From Paracoccus bogoriensis (lineage in GTDB: Bacteria; Pseudomonadota; Alphaproteobacteria; Rhodobacterales; Rhodobacteraceae): DNA of 64,000 nucleotides. A program made the translations under genes and the position numbers. Shown here one piece after another: positions 54,538 to 63,934 of the stretch (position 1 is its first letter; every line of letters starts with the position of its first letter). The DNA lies in assembly GCF_019431455.1 (NCBI RefSeq), contig NZ_JAHYSR010000019.1, positions 1 to 64,000 on the forward strand, given 5' to 3'. The notes under the pieces were generated by a model. The model did not search any database. It saw nothing but the letters and a program-made list of their open reading frames with translations, and was not told the origin of the DNA.

Positions 54538-55946
54538 AGTTCGGCACGCAGAGGCAGGACCGCCATGTCGCGCGGGATGAGGATACAGAACTGGCTGCCC
54601 TCTTCGTCGCTGCGGATCAGTTCCAGCCGTCCGCCATGGCCGCGCACCAGATCGGCCGCGATGCTGAGACCAAGGCCCGTGCCGCCCTTTCGCGCACCGC
54701 CGGTGAAGGGCTGGAACAGGTATTCGCGCGCCTTGCTGGGCAGTCCTGGCCCGGTATCGCCGACCCTGATCCACCACTCGCTGTCGTTCTCGCCTGCGCC
54801 GATCTCGACCGTGCCGGGCCGCCCCGTGCCTTCGATCGCCTGCCGCGCGTTGCGGGCAAGGTTCGACAACACACGGTAAAGCTGGTCGCGGTCTGCGCGG
54901 ATGGTCAGGCTGGGCGGAACATCGGTCAGGAACTCGACCGCGCCGGCGGCCTCTCCGGCGAGGCTCTCGGCCTCGACCACTTCGGCGACCAGCTTCGCCA
55001 GGTTGAAGCGCGACAGAGTGGGCGAAGGTTCCTCGGCCTTGCCGAAGGCCAGCGTCGTCTCGCACAGGTTCACCGCGCGGGTGATCGAATTCACCAGCTT
55101 GGGCGCGGCACGGCGCACCTTGGGGTCGGCGCTGTCCTCCAGCCGGTCGGCAAAGATCTGCGCCGTGGTCAGGATATTGCGCAGATCGTGGCTGATCTTG
55201 GCAACCGCCTGCCCCAGCTGGGCCATCCTTTCCTTCTGCTTCAGCGACGAAGTGACGGTCTTCTGCATGGACTGCAGCGCAGTCTCGGCCTCGTGCAGTT
55301 CGACCAGCCGGGCGTCGGGGGTGATGATGTGGCGCGCATCCTCGGGCGCCCTGGCATAGGCCGACATGTGGCTGATCACCCGCCGGATCGGCACCAGGAT
55401 CAGACGCTGCGCCGCGATGAACAGAAGCGCCGCCGTCAGGATCGAGAAGGCGGCCGACACGACCAGCAGCCGCAGCGCGTAGTCGATCATCGCCTCGCGC
55501 AGCGGGGCGGTCTCCATCGTGATCTCGATCAGCTGTCCGGCCTGATTGACCGGCGCGCCGATCACCCGGATAACGCGGTTGTCGCGCCGCAACAGCGTCG
55601 CCAGCGCGTCGTCGATGGATTGCACTACACCGTCATCGCGCAGGTCATAGGTGGCGGCAACCGGACCAGGAATGGGCGAGGACAGAACAAGCTGGCGGAT
55701 ATCGTTACGCCGCAGGACGACGTTGAAGACGCCCGCATTCCGAAGCAGCTCGGCTTCCAGGTCTGCGGCCAGCGATTCGTCGGTCGCCAGCAGCGCAAGG
55801 CTGGCGATCTGCGCCCGTTCAAGCCGCGAATCCAGATAGTCCAGCCGGAAAGCGGCCAGCGAGGGCAACAGGATGAAAAGCTCGGCCAGGATGACGAACA
55901 TCATCGTCAGCAAAGCGAATCGGCCAGAGATCGTGTTCAGTCGCAT
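54522..55946 (-). CDS. Sensor histidine kinase (orphan)
   Basis: This 474-aa inner-membrane kinase has a membrane helix at about residues 9-31, a periplasmic sensor region, a second helix at 157-179, a HAMP-like linker and the kinase core. The phospho-accepting His is H253 in KISHDLRNIL; the N box is SNLARNARQA (361-370), G1 is DTGPGLP (397-403), and G2 is GTGLGLS (422-428). No response regulator gene is adjacent, so its partner is unknown. It is convergent with nothing; tRNA-Arg lies downstream. Confidence 0.93.
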   Translation of the reverse strand: MRLNTISGRFALLTMMFVILAELFILLPSLAAFRLDYLDSRLERAQIASLALLATDESLAADLEAELLRNAGVFNVVLRRNDIRQLVLSSPIPGPVAATYDLRDDGVVQSIDDALATLLRRDNRVIRVIGAPVNQAGQLIEITMETAPLREAMIDYALRLLVVSAAFSILTAALLFIAAQRLILVPIRRVISHMSAYARAPEDARHIITPDARLVELHEAETALQSMQKTVTSSLKQKERMAQLGQAVAKISHDLRNILTTAQIFADRLEDSADPKVRRAAPKLVNSITRAVNLCETTLAFGKAEEPSPTLSRFNLAKLVAEVVEAESLAGEAAGAVEFLTDVPPSLTIRADRDQLYRVLSNLARNARQAIEGTGRPGTVEIGAGENDSEWWIRVGDTGPGLPSKAREYLFQPFTGGARKGGTGLGLSIAADLVRGHGGRLELIRSDEEGSQFCILIPRDMAVLPLRAELAPTG

Positions 55947-56118
55947 GTGTTGGGGTTATGTTGTGAGGCCGCGCTGTTGTCAGCCAGCGGTTCGGGCAAT
56001 CCTGTTCAAACGAATGTGATGTTGCCACGGTTCCCTGTCACCTCCCGAAGGATGCAGAACGTCGAAATGTGACCGGCGCGAACGGATCAGGGCTGTCCTG
56101 CCACGCGGCAGACTCGGG

Positions 56119-56146
56119 TTGACGAGGCGCGTCATCTGCATTAGTT
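56119..56146 (+). promoter_or_regulatory. Promoter of rpmH-rnpA
   Basis: TTGACG (56119-56124), 16 nt, TTAGTT (56141-56146), about 90 nt before rpmH. It is the only good candidate in the 296-bp gap between the divergent kinase and rpmH; no DnaA boxes or other structure were noticed there. Confidence 0.55.
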
Positions 56147-56242
56147 GGCGGGTTTCAAATGACCGGCGCGTTTGCGCGGGGTGTCGGTATGCACCGTCTC
56201 CCGTCCCCGCGTCACCCGCAAGATACGACCCGGAGACCGACC

Positions 56243-56377
56243 ATGAAGCGCACTTTCCAACCCTCGAACCTCGTTCGTGCGCGCCGTCACGGCTTTCGCG
56301 CCCGCATGGCCACCAAAGGCGGCCGCCTGGTGCTGAACCGCCGCCGTGCCAAGGGCCGCAAGCGCCTGTCGGCCTGA
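56243..56377 (+). CDS. rpmH: 50S ribosomal protein L34
   Basis: L34 (44 aa) is the smallest ribosomal protein here, [20 protein letters not shown] at the start and ending with a basic [12 protein letters not shown]. The length and sequence match the family exactly. It is followed by rnpA, the conserved pair. Confidence 0.98.
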   Translation: MKRTFQPSNLVRARRHGFRARMATKGGRLVLNRRRAKGRKRLSA

Positions 56378-56471
56378 CATCGCGCCTGGCGGGATGACCC
56401 GCCACAACAAGGCTGTCGAGATGCCGCCTCTGCCCCATCCCATCGCTGATCCGCAGCCAGGGGATGTCGGC

Positions 56472-56831
56472 ATGGCGGCATTTCGTATTCCCGAACGCCG
56501 CCTGCCACCTGTCATGACCAGGCGTGCCGATTTTCTGGCCGCTGCGCGCGCGCGACGCCAGACGATGCCCGGCCTTCTGCTTCAGGCGCGGGCGCGGGGC
56601 GACGCAGGGCCGCCGCGGATCGGCTTCACATGCTCGAAGAAGATCGGCAATGCGGTCGCCCGCAATCGCGCCAAGCGCCGTTTGCGCGAAGCGGCGCGCC
56701 ACGTGCTGCCCGCCTTGGCGCGCCCCGGATGGGATTATGTCCTGGTCGGCCGCCCCGAGGCCACTGTCACCCGGCCCTTCGAGGCCCTGTGTGACGATCT
56801 GGCCCGCGCGCTGCGGAAGATCCACACATGA
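56472..56831 (+). CDS. rnpA: Ribonuclease P protein component
   Basis: RnpA (119 aa) is the protein cofactor of the RNase P ribozyme that matures tRNA 5' ends. The RNR motif lies in [20 protein letters not shown], and the N-terminal [16 protein letters not shown] strand is typical. Starts are possible at 56394 and 56472; the latter has AGGGG at about 8 nt and is used. It overlaps yidD as ATGA. Confidence 0.93.
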   Translation: MAAFRIPERRLPPVMTRRADFLAAARARRQTMPGLLLQARARGDAGPPRIGFTCSKKIGNAVARNRAKRRLREAARHVLPALARPGWDYVLVGRPEATVTRPFEALCDDLARALRKIHT

Positions 56832-57100
56832 GCCCGCTGGCGCACGCGCTCGCCTTGCCGGTGCGAGCCTACCGGCTGCTCGCCTCGCCCTGGGTCGGGC
56901 ATGGCTGCCGGTTTCAGCCGACCTGCTCAGCCTATGCGCTGGAGGCTCTGGCGCGGCATGGCGGGCTGCGCGGCGGCTGGCTGACCGCCCGCCGGATCTG
57001 CCGTTGCCATCCCTGGGGGGGCCATGGCTACGACCCGGTGCCAGGCGCCGATCCCGACCATGACCGCGCCCGCGCGCACCAACAGAAGAAAACGCCGTGA
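56828..57100 (+). CDS. yidD: Membrane protein insertion efficiency factor YidD
   Basis: YidD (90 aa) aids YidC-dependent insertion. The core [20 protein letters not shown] and the later [20 protein letters not shown] hold the conserved Cys and basic residues. A hydrophobic N-terminus ([18 protein letters not shown]) would sit at the membrane. It overlaps rnpA (ATGA) and the next gene (TGATG). Confidence 0.94.
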   Translation: MSPLAHALALPVRAYRLLASPWVGHGCRFQPTCSAYALEALARHGGLRGGWLTARRICRCHPWGGHGYDPVPGADPDHDRARAHQQKKTP

Positions 57101-57987
57101 TGCTGGACAATTCCGACGAAACCGAGATCCATCCGCTTTTCGCAGGCGCCCCGGACACGACCGAGTTCCGCAAGCTGCGCAAGCGCCTGGTGCGCGAGAC
57201 CCGCGCCGCGATCGAGGATTACGGCATGATCCGCCCCGGCGACCGCTGGCTGGTCTGCCTGTCGGGCGGCAAGGACAGCTATGCGTTGCTGGCGGTGCTG
57301 CATGAATTGCAGTGGCGCGGCCTCTTGCCCGTGGACCTGCTGGCCTGCAACCTGGATCAGGGGCAACCCGGCTTTCCGGCGACGGTCCTGCCCGAATTCC
57401 TGGCGGCGCGCGGCGTGCCCCACCGGATCGAGTATCAGGACACCTATTCCATCGTGAAGGAAAAGGTTCCTGCCGGCCGGACCTATTGCGCGCTCTGTTC
57501 GCGCCTGCGGCGCGGCAACCTTTACCGGATCGCGCGTGAAGAGGGCTGCTCGGCCGTGGTGCTTGGCCATCATCGCGACGACATCCTGGAAACGTTTTTC
57601 ATGAACCTCTTTCACGGCGGCAGACTGGCAGCGATGCCGCCCAAGCTGCTGAACGAAGAGGGCGATCTGACCGTTCTGCGCCCCCTCGCCTATGTGGCCG
57701 AGGCCGATTGCGAGCGCTTCTCGCGCGCGATGAACTATCCGATCATTCCCTGCGATCTGTGCGGCAGCCAGGAAGGGCTTCAACGGATGCAGGTCAAGCA
57801 GATGCTGGACGAGTGGGAATCACGCAGCCCCGGCCGACGCCAGGTCATGTTCCGGGCGCTGATGAATGTGCGCCCCTCGCATCTGCTGGATAGCGGTTTG
57901 TTCGATTTTTCAGGACTTTTCCCCGGAAAACGGGGCGAAGTGGCGGAAGCCCCCCCCGACTTGCGCGTTGATTCAGGCGAACATTAA
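57100..57987 (+). CDS. ttcA: tRNA 2-thiocytidine biosynthesis protein TtcA
   Basis: TtcA (295 aa) thiolates cytidine 32 of some tRNAs using a [4Fe-4S] cluster. The PP-loop SGGKDS is at residues 55-60, the Cys pair [12 protein letters not shown] near 130, and a further cysteine pair in [17 protein letters not shown] at 57097 is also a possible start. It replaces other genes sometimes found between yidD and yidC and is part of the same overlapping run. Confidence 0.93.
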   Translation: MLDNSDETEIHPLFAGAPDTTEFRKLRKRLVRETRAAIEDYGMIRPGDRWLVCLSGGKDSYALLAVLHELQWRGLLPVDLLACNLDQGQPGFPATVLPEFLAARGVPHRIEYQDTYSIVKEKVPAGRTYCALCSRLRRGNLYRIAREEGCSAVVLGHHRDDILETFFMNLFHGGRLAAMPPKLLNEEGDLTVLRPLAYVAEADCERFSRAMNYPIIPCDLCGSQEGLQRMQVKQMLDEWESRSPGRRQVMFRALMNVRPSHLLDSGLFDFSGLFPGKRGEVAEAPPDLRVDSGEH

Positions 57988-58046
57988 CGGAACAGAAAAC
58001 ATTTCGGCCTAAACCCGATCCTCGGTGGTTGTGTGAAAGGCCCGGC

Positions 58047-59342
58047 ATGTTTGAAAAACTCCCTCGTTTCCTGTCGCCATTGCGGCTTATGCTGGTTCGC
58101 TCCGCCTCTGCCGCCCCGGTCCAGCGCAGTCGTAGCCTGCTGCTTCTGCGGCTGGAGAATGCCGAGACGCTGGGCGAATATCTGGGCAAGGCTGCGATGG
58201 GACACCTGGTCGTGCGCCTCTCGATGACGCTGAGCCGGGCGATCCGCCCCGACGACCCCGTCGAGATCATCGCGCCTGGCCTCTTTGCCGTGACCTTGAA
58301 CGAGCGCGACGAGCTGGATGCGATCGGCGTCGGACGGCGGCTGCTGGAGCAGGCACAGACGCCCATCGCAGTCGCGGGGCGCGACATCCTGCCGGTGCTG
58401 ACCGGCGTCCTGGTCCATGCCGAAGGCGCCTCCCTGCCCGATCTGGCCGATATGACAGAAAACGCGCGTCAACGCTTCGAGGGGCTTGCCGACGATGCGC
58501 TCGGCCGCGTGACCCTGTTCCCTTACGATCCGGCGCTGACAAGGGGCGGTCAGGGCGCCAGCGTGGCCGAGGCCGCTGCCGCCGGCGAAATCCAAGCCTA
58601 TTTCCAGCCGCAGGTCTGCTGCAACACCGGCGCGGTCCGCGGGTTCGAGCTGCTGGCCCGCTGGAACCACCCCCAACGCGGCCTGCTGCTTCCTGGCGCG
58701 TTTTTTGGGCGCATGTCGGCCGAGGATCACGGAGCGCTGACCCTCGCCATCCTCGATCAGGGGCTGCGCGCACTGAAGACATGGGACCGGGCAGGCTGGG
58801 ATGTGCCTCGTGTTGCGCTGAACATCTCGAATTGTGAACTGGCCAACCCGGATTTCGCCGCCGGCATCCTGTGGGAGCTCGACCGCCACGACCTGCGCCC
58901 CGAGCGCCTGACGATCGAGGTGCTTGAGACCGTCGGCCCGATCACCAGCAATGCAGAGGCAAGACGCAACCTGCTGGCCTTGGCCCGGGCGGGCTGCAAT
59001 ATCGACCTGGACGATTTCGGCACCGGCTATGCAAGCCTCGACGCTATTCGACAATTCGGCGTGCAGCGTATCAAGATCGACCGCAGTTTTGTGACCGGTT
59101 GCGACATCGACCCCGGCCAGCAGCGCATGATTCTGGCGATCCTGGCCTTGGCCGAACGCCTGGGCATTGCCGCCCTTGCCGAAGGAGTCGAAACGCGCGA
59201 AGAATACTCCTTCCTTGCCCAGATGGGGTGCGACGAGGTGCAGGGCCATGCCATCGCCCGGCCCATGCCGCTGGAAGACGTGGCCTCCTATCTGGCGCGC
59301 CATGCCGAGAGCGGGCGGACAATCGGTCGGCTGCTGGGCTGA
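58047..59342 (+). CDS. EAL-domain cyclic-di-GMP phosphodiesterase with degenerate GGDEF
   Basis: This 431-aa cytosolic protein has a degenerate GGDEF-like N-terminus (residues about 30-160, no GGDEF motif; EIIAPGLFAVTL stands in its place) and an EAL domain (about 175-425). The EAL catalytic residues are kept: E201 in FELLARW (ELL rather than EAL), N259, E291/E294, DDFGTGY at 322-328, K343, E379 in ALAEGVET and Q399. It should hydrolyse c-di-GMP. ATG at 58047 with AAAGG upstream is chosen over an upstream TTG. No output partner is adjacent. Confidence 0.88.
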   Translation: MFEKLPRFLSPLRLMLVRSASAAPVQRSRSLLLLRLENAETLGEYLGKAAMGHLVVRLSMTLSRAIRPDDPVEIIAPGLFAVTLNERDELDAIGVGRRLLEQAQTPIAVAGRDILPVLTGVLVHAEGASLPDLADMTENARQRFEGLADDALGRVTLFPYDPALTRGGQGASVAEAAAAGEIQAYFQPQVCCNTGAVRGFELLARWNHPQRGLLLPGAFFGRMSAEDHGALTLAILDQGLRALKTWDRAGWDVPRVALNISNCELANPDFAAGILWELDRHDLRPERLTIEVLETVGPITSNAEARRNLLALARAGCNIDLDDFGTGYASLDAIRQFGVQRIKIDRSFVTGCDIDPGQQRMILAILALAERLGIAALAEGVETREEYSFLAQMGCDEVQGHAIARPMPLEDVASYLARHAESGRTIGRLLG

Positions 59343-59400
59343 AATACGCCTCGGGCCGCGACTGAGGGCCTTGCGTGACTGCGCGTCGCGGCAAATCTGC

Positions 59401-59429
59401 TTGACCTTTGGGGGGCGCTTCTGTTGAAC
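59401..59429 (+). promoter_or_regulatory. Possible promoter of yidC
   Basis: TTGACC (59401-59406), 17 nt, TTGAAC (59424-59429), in the 120-nt gap before yidC. The -35 is good, the -10 weak. Confidence 0.3.
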
Positions 59430-59462
59430 CGGCGCGACTGACGCGATGACAGTGGTGACGGC

Positions 59463-61310
59463 ATGGAAGACAACAACAGAAATCTGATCCTGGCGACGGT
59501 CCTGTCGTTCCTGGTGATCCTTGTCTGGTACACGGTCTTTGCGCCCGAACCCGTCTCGGACCAGCCCTCGGGTCAGCCTCTGGCGCAGCAAGGCATCGGC
59601 GACCAGCCGCTGGCGCCAGCGGTGCCGGTGGGCGAAGCCGCCCCGGCGGATCTGGCCGCCGCGGACGAGCCGTCGGAGCCGCTCGGCCGCGTCGCGATCC
59701 GTTCCGGGGCATTGGAAGGTTCGATCTCGCTGCTGGGCGGCCGGATCGACGACCTGATGCTGACCCGCTACAGGGAGACGCTGGACGAAGGCTCGCCCAA
59801 TGTGCGCCTGTTGTCGCCATCGTCGGCGACGGCGGATGAGCGCGTCAACGTCAACCTGACCAAGCCCTATTACGCAGTCTATGGCTGGACCCCAGGGCCG
59901 GGCGTGTCGCCGGATCTGGTGCCCGGCCCGGCGACCATCTGGACGGTGGAATCCGGCGACACGCTGGCGCCTGGCAAGCCCGTCACGCTGGCCTGGGACA
60001 ACGGCGCGGGCCAGACCTTCCGCCGCACCTTCGCGCTGGACGAGAACTACCTGTTCACCGTCAGCCAGAGCCTCGAGAACAGCGGCAGCGCCGCCTTCTC
60101 GGCCGCCCCTTACGGCATCATTGCCCGCCACGGCCGCCCCGACACGCAGAACTTCTTCATCCTCCACGAGGGCGTCGTCGGCATGATCGACGGCAGCCTC
60201 GTCGAGAAGAAATACCGTGACATCGCCGGTCTGGACCCGATCGCCCGCGAGGGCCGGGCCGCGATCTTCGAGGTCGGCGGCAATGGCTGGATCGGCTTCA
60301 CCGACAAATACTGGATGACCACGCTGGCCCCCGCGCCCGGTCAGGCCTTCACCGCCGTCGTGAAATATGCCGAGGGGGCCGACATCTACCAGACCGAGGC
60401 GCGCTTTCCGATGCAGACGGTCGCGCCGGGCACGCAGCTGACCGCCGAAAGCTACCTGTTCGCCGGCGCCAAGGTCTGGGAAGTCATCCGCAGCTACGAA
60501 CGCGACCCGGGCATCCAGCGCTTTGTCGACTCGATCGACTGGGGTTGGTTCTATTTCCTGACCAAACCGATCTTCCAGCTGCTGCACTGGCTGCACGGGC
60601 TCATCGGCAACATGGGCTGGGCGATCATCGCGCTGACCTTCGTGCTGAAAACACTGGTCTTCCCGCTGGCGCGCAAGTCCTACATCTCGATGGCCAAGAT
60701 GAAGGAACTCCAGCCCCAGATGGAGGAGATCAAGGCCCGCGCCGGCGACGACCGCATGAAGTTCCAGAAAGAGGTGATGGAACTTTACAAGCGCGAGAAG
60801 GTAAACCCCGCCGCGGGCTGTTTGCCGATCCTCTTGCAGATCCCGATCTTCTTCTCGCTCTACAAGGTGATCTTCGTCACGATCGAACTGCGCCACGCAC
60901 CGTGGTTCGGCTGGATCCAGGACCTTTCGGCGCCCGATCCGTCGAGCCTGCTGAACCTCTACGGCCTGCTGCCTTTCGGCGTTCCGGCGCAAGGCACGCT
61001 GCTGCATTCGCTGACCCTGCCCGCACTGGCCATCGCGCTTGGCGTCAGCATGTGGATGCAGCAGAAGCTGAACCCTGCCCCGACCGATCCGGTGCAAAAG
61101 ACGATCTTTGCCTGGATGCCCTGGGTGTTCATGTTCATGCTGGGCGGCTTTGCCTCGGGCCTCGTGCTCTACTGGGTGACGAACAACATCATCACGATCG
61201 TCCAGCAATACACGATCATGTCGATGCACGGGCACCGGCCGGACTTCTTCGGCAATATCCGCGCCTCGCTGCCGTCACGGGCCAAGACCCGCGAGGGCAA
61301 GGGCAAGTGA
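59463..61310 (+). CDS. yidC: Membrane protein insertase YidC
   Basis: YidC (615 aa) inserts membrane proteins alone or with SecYEG. An N-terminal helix (LILATVLSFLVILVWYTVF) is followed by the large periplasmic domain and then five helices of the insertase core, from WFYFLTKPIFQLLHWLHGLI and NPAAGCLPILLQIPIFFSLY to WVFMFMLGGFASGLVLYWVT. It belongs to the rpmH-rnpA-yidD-yidC cluster. A GTG at 61307 of the MOSC remnant overlaps its stop. Confidence 0.97.
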   Translation: MEDNNRNLILATVLSFLVILVWYTVFAPEPVSDQPSGQPLAQQGIGDQPLAPAVPVGEAAPADLAAADEPSEPLGRVAIRSGALEGSISLLGGRIDDLMLTRYRETLDEGSPNVRLLSPSSATADERVNVNLTKPYYAVYGWTPGPGVSPDLVPGPATIWTVESGDTLAPGKPVTLAWDNGAGQTFRRTFALDENYLFTVSQSLENSGSAAFSAAPYGIIARHGRPDTQNFFILHEGVVGMIDGSLVEKKYRDIAGLDPIAREGRAAIFEVGGNGWIGFTDKYWMTTLAPAPGQAFTAVVKYAEGADIYQTEARFPMQTVAPGTQLTAESYLFAGAKVWEVIRSYERDPGIQRFVDSIDWGWFYFLTKPIFQLLHWLHGLIGNMGWAIIALTFVLKTLVFPLARKSYISMAKMKELQPQMEEIKARAGDDRMKFQKEVMELYKREKVNPAAGCLPILLQIPIFFSLYKVIFVTIELRHAPWFGWIQDLSAPDPSSLLNLYGLLPFGVPAQGTLLHSLTLPALAIALGVSMWMQQKLNPAPTDPVQKTIFAWMPWVFMFMLGGFASGLVLYWVTNNIITIVQQYTIMSMHGHRPDFFGNIRASLPSRAKTREGKGK

Positions 61311-61596
61311 CCGCGCGGTTGGCCCCGATCCGCCGCCATCCGATCGAATCGGTCGGCGGAGAAGGGCCGGACGCCGTAACGCTGGCGCCAGCCCCACGCC
61401 TGCCCGGCGCGTGTGAATGGGCGGCGCTGACCGAGACGGGCGCCAAGACGCGACCTCGGCCGCCATCACAACCCGCCAGTGCGACAGCGACATGGACGAA
61501 ACCCTGGACCGCCTGTATGGACATACGGATTTCGGCGTCTTTGCCGAGGTCGTGACCGGAGGCGATATCCGTATCGGAGACGAGATCACACGATGA
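61307..61596 (+). pseudogene. MOSC-domain protein, collapsed by internal deletion
   Basis: The first part, from a GTG overlapping the yidC stop (GTGA), reads LAPIRRHPIESVGGEGPDAV and PRLPGACEWAALTETGAK, the N-terminus of MOSC proteins. The last part, in another frame, reads MDETLDRLYGHTDFGVFAEV and TGGDIRIGDEITR, the C-terminus of the same family, and its stop overlaps the engB start (ATGA). The middle of the domain (about 150 codons, including the conserved Cys region) is missing and the junction near 61440-61462 is out of frame. MOSC proteins normally lie between yidC and engB in related genomes as I recall. Confidence 0.75.
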
Positions 61597-62243
61597 AGGT
61601 CGCCTTCCCCCTTGCCACCGAACCCGATGCGGAGACTGCCGAAGCGGCACGCCTGCTGTTCGCCGGTCCCGTTGATTTTCTCAAGGGCGTAGTCGCGATG
61701 GAAGGCCTGCCCCCGGCTGACCGGCCGGAAATCTGTTTCGCCGGGCGCAGCAATGTCGGAAAGTCAAGCCTGATCAACGCTTTGACGGGCCGCAAAGGGC
61801 TGGCGCGTGCCTCGAACACGCCGGGCCGCACGCAAGAAATCAACTATTTCACCCTGGGCGAAAGATCCTATCTGGTTGACCTTCCCGGCTACGGTTTCGC
61901 CAAGGCGCCGGTCGCCGTCGTCGCCAGATGGCAGGCGTTGCTGAAGACCTATCTGGCGGGTCGGCCGACGCTGCGCCGCGCCTTCTGCCTGATCGATTCG
62001 CGCCACGGTGTGAAGGATGTCGATCACGAGATCATGACGCTGCTGGACAAGTCCGCCGTGCCCTTTCAGGTCGTGATGACCAAGACTGACAAGCTCGGCC
62101 CGAACGCCCTGAAACCCGTTCTCGCCCAGGTCGAGGATGCGTTGCAGAAACACCCCGCCGCCTTTCCCGAGATCGTCGCGACCTCTTCGGAAAAGGGCTA
62201 CGGCATCGCCACCCTGCGCGCGATCATCGCCGGGCTGGACTGA
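61593..62243 (+). CDS. engB: Ribosome biogenesis GTP-binding protein EngB/YsxC
   Basis: EngB (216 aa) is a GTPase for late 50S assembly. G1 is FAGRSNVGKSSL, G3 is LVDLPGYGFAKAP, and G4 is MTKTDKL; G5 is ATSSEKG. The ATG at 61593 overlaps the stop of the MOSC remnant as ATGA, so it was probably translated by coupling when that gene was whole; loss of that gene could affect its expression. The frame upstream is open by chance. Confidence 0.95.
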   Translation: MKVAFPLATEPDAETAEAARLLFAGPVDFLKGVVAMEGLPPADRPEICFAGRSNVGKSSLINALTGRKGLARASNTPGRTQEINYFTLGERSYLVDLPGYGFAKAPVAVVARWQALLKTYLAGRPTLRRAFCLIDSRHGVKDVDHEIMTLLDKSAVPFQVVMTKTDKLGPNALKPVLAQVEDALQKHPAAFPEIVATSSEKGYGIATLRAIIAGLD

Positions 62244-62291
62244 TCCGCCCGCGCGTCCTAAGTGTCCGCCCGTCAGCTTGGGGCCTCGAGG

Positions 62292-63206
62292 ATGAGAAGA
62301 CAGAACATGAACCGTGACTGGATCGCCACCGCCCGCACCCTGTCCGAAGCCCTGCCCTACCTGCAGCGCTATTCCGGCGCGGTGGTCGTGGTCAAGTTCG
62401 GCGGCAACGCGATGGGTGATGACGAGGCGATGGCCGAATTCGCCCGCGACATCGTGCTGATGAAGCAGGTCGGACTGAACCCGGTCGTCTGCCATGGCGG
62501 GGGCCCGATGATCAACGATCTTCTGGCCCGGTTGGGCATCGAAAGCCGCTTCGTCCGAGGCAAGCGCGTCACCACCAAGGAGACCGTTGAGGTGGTCGAA
62601 ATGGTTCTGTCGGGCCTGGTCAACAAGCGCATCGTGCAGGCGATCAACGACGCGGGCGGGCGCGCGGTCGGGATTTCCGGCAAGGATGACGACATGATGG
62701 TCTGCGAGGCGGACGATCCCGAACTGGGCTTCGTCGGCCGCCCGGTCGAGATGAACGTCCAGATCATCCGCGACCTCTACAGCGCCGGCATGATCCCCGT
62801 CATCGCGCCCGTCGCGACGGGGATGGAGGATAACGAGACCTTCAACGTCAACGGCGACACGGCGGCCGGGGCGATTGCCGGGGCGCTCAAGGCCGACCGG
62901 CTGCTGCTGCTGACGGATGTAGCGGGCGTCAAGGATGCCTCGGGCGAGGTTGTGACGCAGCTTCACCCCGATCAGGTGCGCGCCATGATTCAGGATGGCC
63001 AGATCGCCGGCGGCATGATCCCCAAGACCGAAACTGCGCTGAAGGCGCTGGAGGATGGCGTCCGGGCGGTCGTGATCCTGGACGGGCGGGTTCCGAATGC
63101 CTGCCTGCTGGAATTGTTCACCGAACATGGCGCGGGGTCGCTGATCCGCTCGACCGAGCCGCGCGTGAAGCCGCGGGGATTGCGCCAGGGCGATACCGGC
63201 CTGTAA
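62292..63206 (+). CDS. argB: Acetylglutamate kinase
   Basis: ArgB (304 aa) phosphorylates N-acetylglutamate in arginine synthesis. Visible blocks: [20 protein letters not shown] near residue 30, [20 protein letters not shown], and [20 protein letters not shown]. An N-terminal helix before [11 protein letters not shown] is typical of arginine-sensitive kinases. ATG at 62292 ([10 protein letters not shown]) or 62307 (MNRDW) are both possible. It follows engB by 48 nt. Confidence 0.95.
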   Translation: MRRQNMNRDWIATARTLSEALPYLQRYSGAVVVVKFGGNAMGDDEAMAEFARDIVLMKQVGLNPVVCHGGGPMINDLLARLGIESRFVRGKRVTTKETVEVVEMVLSGLVNKRIVQAINDAGGRAVGISGKDDDMMVCEADDPELGFVGRPVEMNVQIIRDLYSAGMIPVIAPVATGMEDNETFNVNGDTAAGAIAGALKADRLLLLTDVAGVKDASGEVVTQLHPDQVRAMIQDGQIAGGMIPKTETALKALEDGVRAVVILDGRVPNACLLELFTEHGAGSLIRSTEPRVKPRGLRQGDTGL

Positions 63207-63286
63207 GGCCCATGGGCGGGCTTGCAGCCCTGTCGAAGCCTGTGGCACGGTAGCGTTGAACCTCATGGGAAGGGGGCAGCGCCCAG

Positions 63287-63805
63287 ATGACTCCGCTTGG
63301 ATACCGCAGGTTGATCCTGACCCGACATGCCAAATCGGCCTGGGACGATCCCACACTGGAGGACCATGACCGCCCCCTGAACGCCCGCGGCCGACGATCG
63401 GCACGCGCGCTGGGGGATTGGCTGGCCAGCAGGGGCTACGAGCCTGAGGAGGTTCTGTGCTCGACCGCTGCCCGCACGCGCGAGACCTGGGAAGGCGTGG
63501 TGCGAACCGCGCTTGGCACGCGCCCCATCCTGAGGCTTGAGCCCGCGCTCTATCACGCCAATGCCGAGCGGATGATGACCGTGCTGCGCAGCGCGACTCA
63601 CCAGACGGTGATGATGCTGGGGCATAATCCGGGAATTTCGGAGCTTGCCGCGATGCTGCCATCTCGGCCGCCGCTGGACCCGGATTTCAGGCGCTATCCG
63701 ACGGCGGCAACGCTGGTCCTGGATTTCCAGATCGAGGATTGGTCACAAATCAGGCCAGGCGAAGGCAGCGTGCTGGATTTCGTCCGCTTCGACGGGCGCA
63801 ACTGA
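63287..63805 (+). CDS. SixA-type phosphohistidine phosphatase
   Basis: This 172-aa member of the histidine phosphatase superfamily has the catalytic RHG-like motif LILTRHAKSAWDD (residues 9-21), EDHDRPLNARGRRSARALGD, and the second His in MMLGHNPGISELA. SixA in E. coli removes phosphate from histidine phosphotransfer domains; this protein is somewhat longer and its target is unknown. It follows argB by 80 nt, and a repeated hairpin element lies just after it. Confidence 0.88.
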   Translation: MTPLGYRRLILTRHAKSAWDDPTLEDHDRPLNARGRRSARALGDWLASRGYEPEEVLCSTAARTRETWEGVVRTALGTRPILRLEPALYHANAERMMTVLRSATHQTVMMLGHNPGISELAAMLPSRPPLDPDFRRYPTAATLVLDFQIEDWSQIRPGEGSVLDFVRFDGRN

Positions 63806-63813
63806 CAGCGAAG

Positions 63814-63860
63814 CCGGGGGCCAGTCCCCCGGCCCCCAGGATATTTGGACTAAGGCAAGT
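63814..63860 (+). repeat. Intergenic hairpin-plus-tail element, copy 3
   Basis: Just past the sixA-like stop, CCGGGGG/CCCCCGG (loop CCAGT) is followed by CCCCCAGGATATTTGGACTA and AGGCAAG. The stem is identical to copy 1, and the tail is nearly that of copy 2. It occupies the terminator position but lacks a T-run. Confidence 0.65.
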
Positions 63861-63934
63861 TCCTGGATTATTTGCGCAATCGGGCGAAGGCATTTTGTCG
63901 CGTGGGCGTGGTTCTGGTTCCAAGTCACGCACTC

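Noticed and set aside
57984..61235. 1083-codon minus-strand ORF opposite the EAL gene and yidC
   Set aside because: Antisense of two clear genes.
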